Shown here one piece after another: positions 5,741 through 12,570 of a DNA stretch of 12,931 nucleotides. Numbering within the stretch: the stretch's first letter is position 1; each line of letters starts with the position of its first letter. This DNA comes from WHUA01 sp964585785 (lineage in GTDB: Bacteria; Pseudomonadota; Alphaproteobacteria; UBA8366): assembly GCA_964585785.1 (NCBI GenBank), contig CAZPFL010000147.1, forward strand, positions 1-12,931, given 5' to 3'. Position numbers and translations under genes: made by a program. Below the pieces are notes generated by a model. That model saw only the letters and a list, made by a program, of their open reading frames with translations, did no database searches and was not told the origin of the DNA.

Positions 5741-7513
5741 ATGGGTAATCGACTTGTCGACCATCTGCGAGAGCGCGGGCGCACTGCGAGCGCGGGATTT
5801 GTCGCGCGCTGGCTGAGGCCGCTGCCCGCCGCCCGCTGGCGGCAGGCCGTGGTGCTGCTCAAAACGCGGCCGGTCGGCCGGATCGCGCTGGCGCTCGCCG
5901 GCGCCTTCGCCTGCGGGGTCGTGATCGGCGTCGGCGTCGCCACGCTGATCGGGCCGCGCAATTCGGACGGCACGGTGATCGCCGCCGCCGCGGGGCAGGC
6001 GGGGAGCGCACAACAACGCGTCGAGCGCGCGTCCTATGCCGTTCCCGTGCGGGTGCGCACGGAAGGCGCGAAGCCGGCCCCGTCCATTGCCGAAGCGTCG
6101 TCCACGCCGAAGCCGGCCGAGCCGCAAAACGCGGCGCCGTCCACCGCTGCAGACGCATCCGCAACGCAGCCCGCGCCGGCGGCAGCGGTCGCCCTGGCGC
6201 CGGATACGCCGCCGGTTGCGGAGGCGAAAGCGCCGCTGCCTGCCGTCACGGAGCCATTGGTCAAAGCGCCGATCGCTGCCGCGACGGACACGCCGGCGCG
6301 GGTTCAGGTGCCGCTCGCCGACGTCGCTCCGGCGGCCGCGCCGGAACCGGCAGCCGGGCCCGCGGCTAAGCCCGCAGCCGAGCCCAAGTCCGCGGGCGAT
6401 GCCACGGCCGTCGCCCCGTCGCCGGCAACGCCGGAAACACAGCCCGATACGGCGGCGCAAGCCACGCCCTCGACCCCAGCGGCTTCAGTGACCCCAACGG
6501 CGGCAGCGCCCACCGCCGATCCGGCGCCTGCCGCTGCGCCGCCTGCTGCCGCGTCGGCCGATACGGGCGATGCCAAGGCGCACAAAGACACAGCGCCGAC
6601 CGCCGACAGTGTTGCGCCGCCTGCTGCCGCCGCGGGTCAGCAGCTTGCCCTGCTGCCGCCCTCGCTGCCCGATCCGGAGGTCCATGCGCCGGCCGAAGGC
6701 GCGCAGACGCCGGATCGCCCGGTCGTGCAGACGCCGGCGCCCGGCGAGAAGAAATTGCAGCTCGCGTCGCTGCCGATGCTGCATGGCGACGCCCCCTGGA
6801 TCCGCAACGCGGTCAAGCTTCCGCCGACGCCGCGCAACGTCGCGATCGCGATCATCATCGACGACATGGGGATCGATCAGAAGCGCTCGAAGCTGGCGAT
6901 CGGCCTGCCGGCGCCGCTGACCATGTCTTTCATCCCCTACGGCTATCACCTGCACGCGCTGACCGCGGCCGCGCGCGCCGCCGGGCATGAGATCATGCTG
7001 CACGTGCCGATGGAGCCGCTCGATCCGGAAATCGACCCGGGGCCCCACGCGCTGCGGACGACGCTCTCGGTCGCGGAGAACCGCAAGCGCCTGGATTGGG
7101 ATTTCAGCCGCCTCGACGGCTATGTCGGGCTCAACAACCACATGGGCAGCAAGTTCACCGCCTGGAAGCCCGGCATGGAAATGGTGATGGACGAGGTACG
7201 GAAACGCGGCCTGCTGTTCGTCGATTCCTTCACGAGCAACGAGTCCGTGGGCTTCCACCTGGCGCGCGCCGACCGGCTGCCGAGCGCGGCGCGCGACATC
7301 TTCATCGATCATGCGATCAACCGCGCCGCCATCGAGCACAGCCTGCAGGAGCTCGAGCACATCGCCCGGCGCCGGGGCTACGCCGTCGGCATCGCCCATC
7401 CGCACGATCTCTCGCGCGAGATCCTGGCGAAGTGGATTCCGGAAGCGAAGGCGCGCGGCGTCTCCTTCGTGCCGATCAGCTACATCGTGCGGCGCGAGTT
7501 CAAGTCGGGGTAG
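5741..7513 (+). CDS. Membrane-anchored divergent polysaccharide deacetylase (YibQ-like)
   Basis: Predicted envelope protein of the divergent polysaccharide deacetylase family (Pfam Polysacc_deac_2, E. coli YibQ), related to NodB-type carbohydrate esterases; its substrate is not established. From the ATG at 5741 it has 590 residues. A basic N-terminus (1-45) precedes a transmembrane helix (about 46-71, VGRIALALAG onward), then a 240-residue Ala/Pro-rich low-complexity linker (about 110-350), then the catalytic domain (about 365-590). Conserved motifs are IIIDDMG (371-377, Asp374 and Asp375), HVPMEP (421-426), GLNNHMGS (463-470), VDS (494-496), IDH (522-524) and IAHPH (551-555), a set consistent with metal-dependent hydrolysis. 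The topology suggests a periplasmic catalytic domain held away from the inner membrane by the linker. The start is uncertain: an in-frame TTG at 5564 adds 59 residues, a GTG at 5849 shortens it, and the nearest purine-rich stretch (5714-5719) is 21 bases away. It is divergent from the crotonase gene and convergent with trpE. Confidence 0.85.
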   Translation: MGNRLVDHLRERGRTASAGFVARWLRPLPAARWRQAVVLLKTRPVGRIALALAGAFACGVVIGVGVATLIGPRNSDGTVIAAAAGQAGSAQQRVERASYAVPVRVRTEGAKPAPSIAEASSTPKPAEPQNAAPSTAADASATQPAPAAAVALAPDTPPVAEAKAPLPAVTEPLVKAPIAAATDTPARVQVPLADVAPAAAPEPAAGPAAKPAAEPKSAGDATAVAPSPATPETQPDTAAQATPSTPAASVTPTAAAPTADPAPAAAPPAAASADTGDAKAHKDTAPTADSVAPPAAAAGQQLALLPPSLPDPEVHAPAEGAQTPDRPVVQTPAPGEKKLQLASLPMLHGDAPWIRNAVKLPPTPRNVAIAIIIDDMGIDQKRSKLAIGLPAPLTMSFIPYGYHLHALTAAARAAGHEIMLHVPMEPLDPEIDPGPHALRTTLSVAENRKRLDWDFSRLDGYVGLNNHMGSKFTAWKPGMEMVMDEVRKRGLLFVDSFTSNESVGFHLARADRLPSAARDIFIDHAINRAAIEHSLQELEHIARRRGYAVGIAHPHDLSREILAKWIPEAKARGVSFVPISYIVRREFKSG

Positions 7514-7576
7514 GGGGCTCATTTCCGGCGCCGGCGGTTATGAGATGCAAGCTAGGTGCAGGTGTAAAAGCCCGTC

Positions 7577-7608
7577 CGTGGATGCCACGCATAAAGCGTG
7601 GCATGACG
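7577..7608 (+). repeat. Palindromic hairpin repeat, copy 1
   Basis: A 9-base-pair perfect stem (ATGCCACGC at 7582-7590 with GCGTGGCAT at 7596-7604) closes a 5-base loop ATAAA, flanked by CGTGG on the left and GACG on the right. It is one of two related elements in the convergent deacetylase-trpE gap. No T-run follows on either strand, so it is not a textbook intrinsic terminator. It resembles, from memory, the short palindromes with CGTGGATG...CATGACG ends dispersed in many alphaproteobacterial genomes. Confidence 0.75.
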
Positions 7609-7633
7609 TGACTTTCTGAAAACAAGCAATAAT

Positions 7634-7665
7634 CGTCACCCCACGGTTTATCCGTGGGGTCCATG
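7634..7665 (-). repeat. Palindromic hairpin repeat, copy 2 (inverted)
   Basis: Inverted relative of copy 1: a 9-base-pair perfect stem (ACCCCACGG at 7638-7646 with CCGTGGGGT at 7652-7660) around loop TTTAT, which reads ATAAA on the minus strand. Aligned in the same orientation the two copies agree at 25 of 32 positions. Six of the seven differences form three compensatory base-pair swaps in the stem. The copies are 25 bases apart and point in opposite directions. Confidence 0.75.
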
Positions 7666-7714
7666 CGCACCGAACCTCATCCGACCGACTACGCATCCGA
7701 AAAGAGGTGCCGGG

Positions 7715-9235
7715 CTAGACGCCCGGCTCGTTGCCGGACTTCGTCGCGTAGCGGACGGCTTCCTCGGCGGCGCGCATGAGCGCGCGGGCCTTGTTCCAGC
7801 TTTCCTGATACTCGCTCTCGGGGTCGGAATCGGCGACGATGCCGCCGCCGGCCTGGACGTAGACCACGCCGTCCTTGACCACCGCGGTGCGCAGCGCGAT
7901 GCAGGTGTCCATGTCGCCGCTCGCGCCGAAATAGCCGATGCAGCCGGAATAGACGCCGCGGCGCTCGGGCTCCAGCTCGTCGATGATCTCCATCGCCCGC
8001 ACCTTGGGCGCGCCCGACACGGTGCCGGCGGGGAAGCCGGCGATCAGCGCCGACAGCGCATCGTAGTCCGGCCGGATCTTGCCGATCACGTTCGAGCAGA
8101 TGTGCATGACGTGGCTGTAGTACTCGATGACGAACTTCTCGGTGACCTCGACGGTGCCGACCCGGCTCACCCGGCCCACGTCGTTCCGTCCGAGGTCGAG
8201 CAGCATCAGGTGCTCGGCGCGCTCCTTGGGGTCGGCGAGCAGCTCTTCGGCGTTCTTCTTGTCCTCTTCCGGCGTCTTGCCGCGCGGCCGGGTGCCGGCG
8301 ATCGGCCGGATGGTCACGGTGTCGCCGCGCAGCCGCACCAGGATCTCGGGGCTCGAGCCGACGATCTGGAAATCCCCGAAGTTCAGGAAGAACAGGAAGG
8401 GCGAGGGGTTGAGCCGCCTGAGCGCCCGGTAGAGCGAGAAGGGCGGCAGGTCGAAGGGGATCGCGAAGCGCTGGCTGACCACGACCTGGAAGGCGTCGCC
8501 GGCGAGGATGTACTCCTTCACCCGCCGTACCATGTCGTGGAACTGCTCACGGCTCATGTTCGAGGTCGGCACGGGCGGGCGGGCGTCCGGCGCCGCGTCC
8601 GTACGGTGATGGAGCGCGCTGTCGAAGTCCCGCACCACCGCGCCGAGCCGCGCGAAGGCCTGGTCGTAGGCGGCGCGCGCATCGACGCCCGGCTGCGGGC
8701 GCACCGGCGTGACGATGGTGACCATGTCCTCGATGGTGTCGAAGACCGCGATCACGGTCGGCCGGATGAACAGGCCGGATGGAAGGCCGATCACCTCCGG
8801 ATTCTCGTCCGGCAGCTTCTCCATCAGCCGGACCATGTCGTAGCTCATATAGCCGACGAGCCCGGCCGCCATCGGCGGCATGCCCTGGGGCAGCTCGATC
8901 GCTGACTCCTTGAGCAGCGCGCGCAGCGATTCCAGCGGTGGCTCGGCGCAGGGCGCGAACCCCTCGGGGTCGGCGGCCGGGTTGCGGTTGATCTCGGCGC
9001 GCGTGTCCCGGCAGCGCCAGATCAGGTCGGGATTGAAGCCGATGAAGGAGTAGCGGCCGCGCGTCGCCCCGCCTTCGACCGATTCGAGCAGGAAGCTGTG
9101 CGGCCGGTCCTGGGCCAGCTTGAGCATGGCCGACACGGGTGTCTCGAGGTCGGCGACGAGGCGCGTCGAGACCACCTGCGGCACGCCGGCCGCGTAACGG
9201 ACGGCGAAGCTGTCGTAATCAGGTGTTGCCGGCAT
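7715..9235 (-). CDS. trpE: Anthranilate synthase component I
   Basis: Chorismate-binding subunit that, with ammonia from TrpG, makes anthranilate and pyruvate, the committed step of tryptophan synthesis. It has 506 residues. The N-terminal region holds the LLES motif (49-52) known for tryptophan feedback binding; the catalytic half holds PIAGTRPRG (311-319), DLGRNDVGRV (347-356), GTVSGAPK (404-411) and QAGGGIVADS (461-470), with the acidic metal-binding DPESEYQE after it. There is no C-terminal amidotransferase domain, so it is the two-subunit form, not the rhizobial TrpEG fusion. Its ATG lies inside the end of the upstream foldase gene (17-base overlap) without a recognisable Shine-Dalgarno, which points to coupled translation and co-transcription. 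No Trp-rich leader peptide or attenuator can sit directly upstream. Confidence 0.97.
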   Translation of the reverse strand: MPATPDYDSFAVRYAAGVPQVVSTRLVADLETPVSAMLKLAQDRPHSFLLESVEGGATRGRYSFIGFNPDLIWRCRDTRAEINRNPAADPEGFAPCAEPPLESLRALLKESAIELPQGMPPMAAGLVGYMSYDMVRLMEKLPDENPEVIGLPSGLFIRPTVIAVFDTIEDMVTIVTPVRPQPGVDARAAYDQAFARLGAVVRDFDSALHHRTDAAPDARPPVPTSNMSREQFHDMVRRVKEYILAGDAFQVVVSQRFAIPFDLPPFSLYRALRRLNPSPFLFFLNFGDFQIVGSSPEILVRLRGDTVTIRPIAGTRPRGKTPEEDKKNAEELLADPKERAEHLMLLDLGRNDVGRVSRVGTVEVTEKFVIEYYSHVMHICSNVIGKIRPDYDALSALIAGFPAGTVSGAPKVRAMEIIDELEPERRGVYSGCIGYFGASGDMDTCIALRTAVVKDGVVYVQAGGGIVADSDPESEYQESWNKARALMRAAEEAVRYATKSGNEPGV

Positions 9236-11099
9236 CGCGGTTGAAATTCGTTTGGAGTGTGTCCTCGTTGATGGTGACGCCGAGGCGCTCGCGCAGGGCC
9301 CGGACCAGCTGGGTCGCGATGTCGTTGACCATGCCGGTGCGGAGCGTGCGGGTCAGCGTCTCCACGCCTTTCTTGTCCTTGCCGGGCTCGGCCGCGGTAA
9401 TCGCGGTGAGCTGCGCCACGTCGACCCCGCCGACGCCGTCGGCAAGCGCTGCGTGGCCGACCGCCTTGGCCTCGAAGAGATCGGCGACCATGCTGTTCGG
9501 CAAGTTGACCGACGCGCCTTTGCCTGCGCGCGTGAAGCTGCCGGTGTCGTGGATGTCGATTTTCATTTTCGCCGCGATTTCAGGCAGCTTCGCGCCGGCG
9601 TTGAGTTCCTTCACGAGTTTCTGCGCCTTCTCGCGCGCGGCTTTCCAGCGCTGCTCCGACTTCCAGTCATCGACCACTTCGGTGTGCACCGTTTTGAGCG
9701 GCTTCAGCGCGGGCTTCTGGATGCTGTCGACGTGCAGCACGAAGAAGCCGTGATCGCTGGTCTCCGTCAGCAGCGAGACTTCGCCTTCCTTCGCCTCGAA
9801 GGCGGTCCGGAGGAACGGGGCGGGCGGCAGCCCGGCGACCGGCTTGTCGTCCGGTCCCTGGCCTTCGTTGTCGACCGCGGCGATCTTGTGGGCTTGGAGA
9901 CCGAGGTCCTTGGCGGCGTCGGCGACGCTCGCGCCGCCGCCCAGCGTCTCCTCGAGCTTGTTGGTCGTCGCCAGGATGGAATCGATCGCCTGCTCGTTCG
10001 CCGCCTCTTGCATGAGGCCGGCGCGCGCCTCCTCGAAGGTCGGCGTCTTGCTGGGCTGAATGGCCGTGACCTCGATGATCTGCAGGCCGAACGGTCCCTT
10101 GATCGGCTTCGACACCTTGTTCTTGGGGAGCGCGAAGACGGCGTCGGCGATTTCCTTCGGCAGGTCCTTCTTGGTGACGGTGCCGAGGCGGGTCGCGCTT
10201 TCGTCCTGCTTGGCGACTTCCTTCGCCACGGTGATGAAATTCTCGCCCTTGTTGATGCGCTCGATCACCTTGTCGGCGGTCGCCTGGTCCGGCACCAGCA
10301 TCTGCAGCACGGTGCGCTTTTCCGGCGTGGTGAGCTGCGCCTGCTTCTGCTTGTAAAGCTCGTGGAGCTTCTCGTCGCTGACCGTGACCGTCTTGGCGAC
10401 GACTTTCGGGTCGAGATAGATGTAGCTCAGCGCCCGGTATTCCGGCGCGGTGTAGTCCGCCGCGTGGGACTTGTAATAGGCCTCGACGTCCTTGTCCGTC
10501 GGCGCCGCGACGTGGCTCGACTGATCGACCGGGATGGTGATGAACTGCGCGCTGCGCTTCTGATCGCGCCAGTCATAGAGGTGGTCGACCAGGACCTTCG
10601 GCGGATTGAGGCCGTCGGTCAGCGTGCCGAGATAGTCGGCCCGCCGGATATCGTCGCGCAGCTCCGCGACGAACTGCGCTTCGGTCAGCCCGTTGTTGCG
10701 CAGAATGTTCTGGAATTGCTGCGGCGTGATGTCCTTGCCGAACTGGGCGCGGATGCGCTGCTGGATCACCGCCGTGCTGACCGTCATGCCCATCTTCTGC
10801 GCGGCTTCGTCGTAGAGATTGGCGGAGATCATCCGTTCCAGCACCTGGTTGAGCACGCCCAGCTGACGCGCCTGCTGCGCGTCGATGTTGAACCGGCGCA
10901 GACGCTCGAGCTCGTTGCGGAACGCGGTGTCGAGCTGCGGCACGGTGATTTCGCGCCCGCCGACGTCGGCAACCGTGTTGCCGCCTCGTTTCAGGAAGAG
11001 GGTGTTGCCGATGCCCCAGATCGCGAAGCTGAGCACGAGCAGGCCGAACAGGGTCTTGATGAGGAAAGAGCCGGCCGATTTTCTGAGTATCTGGAGCAT
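9219..11099 (-). CDS. ppiD: PpiD-type membrane-anchored peptidyl-prolyl isomerase/chaperone
   Basis: Inner-membrane folding factor with its bulk in the periplasm, working on proteins emerging from the Sec translocon. From the ATG at 11099 it has 626 residues, close to E. coli PpiD (623). A short cytoplasmic basic start (MLQILRKSAG) precedes a transmembrane helix (about 15-36). A SurA-N-like chaperone region follows (about 40-200), then a parvulin rotamase-like domain (about 260-345, ending in the conserved-type KPIKGPFGLQIIEV), then a helical C-terminal region repeating the PpiD pattern. An upstream in-frame start at 11186 would add 29 residues, including a basic, proline-rich stretch that overlaps the predicted promoter, so I reject it. 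A modest GGGA precedes the chosen ATG. Its stop codon overlaps trpE by 17 bases. Whether the parvulin domain is active cannot be judged here; E. coli PpiD has little isomerase activity. Confidence 0.9.
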   Translation of the reverse strand: MLQILRKSAGSFLIKTLFGLLVLSFAIWGIGNTLFLKRGGNTVADVGGREITVPQLDTAFRNELERLRRFNIDAQQARQLGVLNQVLERMISANLYDEAAQKMGMTVSTAVIQQRIRAQFGKDITPQQFQNILRNNGLTEAQFVAELRDDIRRADYLGTLTDGLNPPKVLVDHLYDWRDQKRSAQFITIPVDQSSHVAAPTDKDVEAYYKSHAADYTAPEYRALSYIYLDPKVVAKTVTVSDEKLHELYKQKQAQLTTPEKRTVLQMLVPDQATADKVIERINKGENFITVAKEVAKQDESATRLGTVTKKDLPKEIADAVFALPKNKVSKPIKGPFGLQIIEVTAIQPSKTPTFEEARAGLMQEAANEQAIDSILATTNKLEETLGGGASVADAAKDLGLQAHKIAAVDNEGQGPDDKPVAGLPPAPFLRTAFEAKEGEVSLLTETSDHGFFVLHVDSIQKPALKPLKTVHTEVVDDWKSEQRWKAAREKAQKLVKELNAGAKLPEIAAKMKIDIHDTGSFTRAGKGASVNLPNSMVADLFEAKAVGHAALADGVGGVDVAQLTAITAAEPGKDKKGVETLTRTLRTGMVNDIATQLVRALRERLGVTINEDTLQTNFNRDAGNT

Positions 11100-11150
11100 G
11101 TTTCCCGGGCTTTTCTTGCGCGGCGGGCGGTCCCGGCGCGGAGCGGGCGC

Positions 11151-11179
11151 ATGATAGAAGCGGCTCCGGGCCCCGGCAA
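11151..11179 (-). promoter_or_regulatory. Predicted sigma-70 promoter of ppiD-trpE
   Basis: On the minus strand TTGCCG (11174-11179, 4 of 6 to the -35 consensus) is spaced by 17 bases from TATCAT (11151-11156, 5 of 6 to the -10 consensus). Transcription would start near 11144, about 45 bases before the ppiD ATG, and would include trpE. It is the best candidate in the 205-base divergent gap. For tpiA only a weak TGCTATTTA (11259-11267) without a -35 was seen. Confidence 0.5.
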
Positions 11180-11185
11180 CAAGCA

Positions 11186-11210
11186 ATTCGCCGGAAATGT
11201 TACGGCGAAT
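11186..11210. promoter_or_regulatory. Inverted repeat in the ppiD-tpiA divergent gap (possible operator)
   Basis: ATTCGCCG (11186-11193) and CGGCGAAT (11203-11210) form a perfect 8-base inverted repeat around a 9-base spacer. It begins 7 bases upstream of the predicted ppiD -35 element and 95 bases before tpiA. The centre-to-centre distance of 17 bases is close to that of sites bound by dimeric regulators. It may serve either gene. No transcription factor can be named. Confidence 0.4.
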
Positions 11211-11304
11211 GCGCCCCGTTTCCCGCCCGTCTCGCGGTGGCGTCCGCCGTCCGCCGCATGCTATTTACCGCTGAGATCGCCGCAGGCCCGGGAGTATCGA
11301 GACA

Positions 11305-12057
11305 ATGGCAGCACGACAACCGCTGATCGCCGGAAACTGGAAAATGAACGGATTGCGCGCGGACGGCGTCGCGCTGGCGGAAGCCGTCGCGAAAGGCGCG
11401 GGCGGTCTCGGCTGCGCCTTCGTCGTGTGTCCGCCTGCGACGCTTCTGGCGCCGGTCGCCGCCGCGCTTACGGGCAGCCGGGTCGGGCTCGGCGGGCAGG
11501 ATTGCCACGCCAAGGCCAAGGGCGCGCATACCGGCGATATCAGCGCGGCGATGCTGGCCGATATCGGCTGCAGCCACGTGATCGTCGGCCATTCCGAGCG
11601 GCGCACCGATCACGGCGAGACCGACGCCACGGTCAATGCCAAGGCGCTGGCGGCGCAGGCCGCGGGGCTGACCGCCATCGTCTGCGTCGGCGAGAGCGAG
11701 GCCGAGCGCGATTCCGGCCGCACGCTCGAGGTGGTGGGCCGCCAGGTCAAGGGGTCGCTGCCGGCCGGCGCAACCGCGGCCAACACCGTCCTGGCCTATG
11801 AGCCGGTCTGGGCGATCGGCAGCGGCCGCACCCCGACTCCGGCGCAGATTCAGGAGGTCCACTCGCACATCCGCGCGACCGTCGCGGCCTGCCTCAGCGC
11901 CGCCCAGGCCGAGGCCATGCGGCTGCTTTACGGCGGGTCGGTCAAGCCGGGCAATGCGGCAGAAATCCTGGCCCTTTCGGACGTCGACGGGGGCCTGATC
12001 GGCGGGGCCAGCCTGGTGGCGGAAGATTTTCTCGCCATAGGGAAAAGTTGTCCCTAG
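11305..12057 (+). CDS. tpiA: Triose-phosphate isomerase
   Basis: Interconverts dihydroxyacetone phosphate and glyceraldehyde 3-phosphate in glycolysis and gluconeogenesis. It has 250 residues and the standard TIM barrel. Catalytic and binding residues: Asn11 and Lys13 in GNWKMN (10-15), His96 in GHSERR (95-100), CVGE (127-130), Glu166 in AYEPVWAIG (164-172), and the phosphate-binding LYGGSVK (208-214). The hinge after the catalytic loop reads GSGRTPT in place of the commoner GTGKTPT, a conservative variation. The ATG at 11305 has GGGAG ten bases upstream. It is divergent from ppiD and first in the series tpiA-secG-pyrG. The assignment is very secure. Confidence 0.98.
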   Translation: MAARQPLIAGNWKMNGLRADGVALAEAVAKGAGGLGCAFVVCPPATLLAPVAAALTGSRVGLGGQDCHAKAKGAHTGDISAAMLADIGCSHVIVGHSERRTDHGETDATVNAKALAAQAAGLTAIVCVGESEAERDSGRTLEVVGRQVKGSLPAGATAANTVLAYEPVWAIGSGRTPTPAQIQEVHSHIRATVAACLSAAQAEAMRLLYGGSVKPGNAAEILALSDVDGGLIGGASLVAEDFLAIGKSCP

Positions 12058-12162
12058 CCATCCCGGCGTTTAACCACTAAATACTTCGGGCGGCGGACGC
12101 TGTTGGCGGAGAAGAAGGTCTCTGTCCGGTCCGGGGTGTTCGGCATCAATCAGGCGTATGAC

Positions 12163-12480
12163 GTGCAGACGATCGTCCTCGTTATCCATTTGATCTTGGC
12201 GGTGTCGCTGGTCGGCGTTGTGCTGCTCCAGCGCAGCGAGGGCGGCGGGCTTGGTATTGGCGGCGGCGGCGGGGGCCTCATGAGCGTCCGCGGCACGGCC
12301 AATTTCCTGACCCGGGTGACCGGTATTCTGGCAGCGGGCTTCTTCTTGACGAGCCTGACGCTGGCGATCCTCTCCGGCACCAAATCGCAGCCGCAATCGA
12401 TCCTCCAGACGCCTGCCGGAACCACCGCACCGGCCAAGCCGGAACCTCCTGCAAAGCCGAGCGTGCCGCTATCGCAATAG
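12163..12480 (+). CDS. secG: Preprotein translocase subunit SecG
   Basis: Small inner-membrane subunit of the SecYEG channel that assists SecA-driven export. From the GTG at 12163 the product has 105 residues and begins MQTIVLVIHLILAVSLVGVV, as SecG proteins normally do. Transmembrane helix 1 (about 3-21) is followed by the conserved turn LLQRSEGGGLG (21-31) with a glycine tract, then helix 2 (about 52-72) and a Pro/Ala-rich cytoplasmic or disordered tail typical of alphaproteobacterial SecG. Start choice is uncertain: a TTG at 12103 adds 20 non-conserved residues, a GTG at 12136 adds 9, and the best Shine-Dalgarno (GGAGAAGAAGG near 12108) suits the later starts poorly. Lies 105 bases after tpiA and 90 before pyrG, a common alphaproteobacterial order. 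Confidence 0.88.
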   Translation: MQTIVLVIHLILAVSLVGVVLLQRSEGGGLGIGGGGGGLMSVRGTANFLTRVTGILAAGFFLTSLTLAILSGTKSQPQSILQTPAGTTAPAKPEPPAKPSVPLSQ

Positions 12481-12487
12481 CCGAGGC

Positions 12488-12510
12488 GCGGCGGGACTCG
12501 TTCCCGTCGC
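12488..12510 (+). other. Hairpin in the secG-pyrG gap
   Basis: GCGGCGGGA (12488-12496) can pair with TCCCGTCGC (12502-12510) as RNA, giving 9 pairs with one G-U and a 5-base loop CTCGT. It begins 8 bases after the secG stop. No T-run follows, so it is not a clear terminator; it could slow exonucleases, aid factor-dependent ending, or be a by-product of high GC. Confidence 0.3.
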
Positions 12511-12570
12511 CGAGCCGAGGCCGATTGCGCGGGCACGTTTGGGCAGATCGGAAACGATAGTCGGGGGACC

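Noticed and set aside
5541..5816. 91-codon plus-strand frame with an AGGAG ten bases before its ATG
   Set aside because: The ribosome site is good, but the product looks like no known protein and the frame overlaps the start of the deacetylase gene. Without conservation data it is more likely chance than a leader peptide.
7518..7544. CTCAT...ATGAG inverted repeat around CCGGCGCCGG just after the deacetylase stop
   Set aside because: The inner palindrome leaves no proper loop, the outer arms are only five bases and no T-run follows, so it is not a convincing terminator.
9252..11801. An 849-codon open frame on the plus strand, antisense to ppiD and running into tpiA
   Set aside because: It is an Arg/Asp/Leu-rich shadow of ppiD created by high GC, with no recognisable domain and an overlap with the well-supported tpiA in another frame. 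The similar long plus-strand frames over moeA, trpC, trpD and trpE are rejected on the same grounds.
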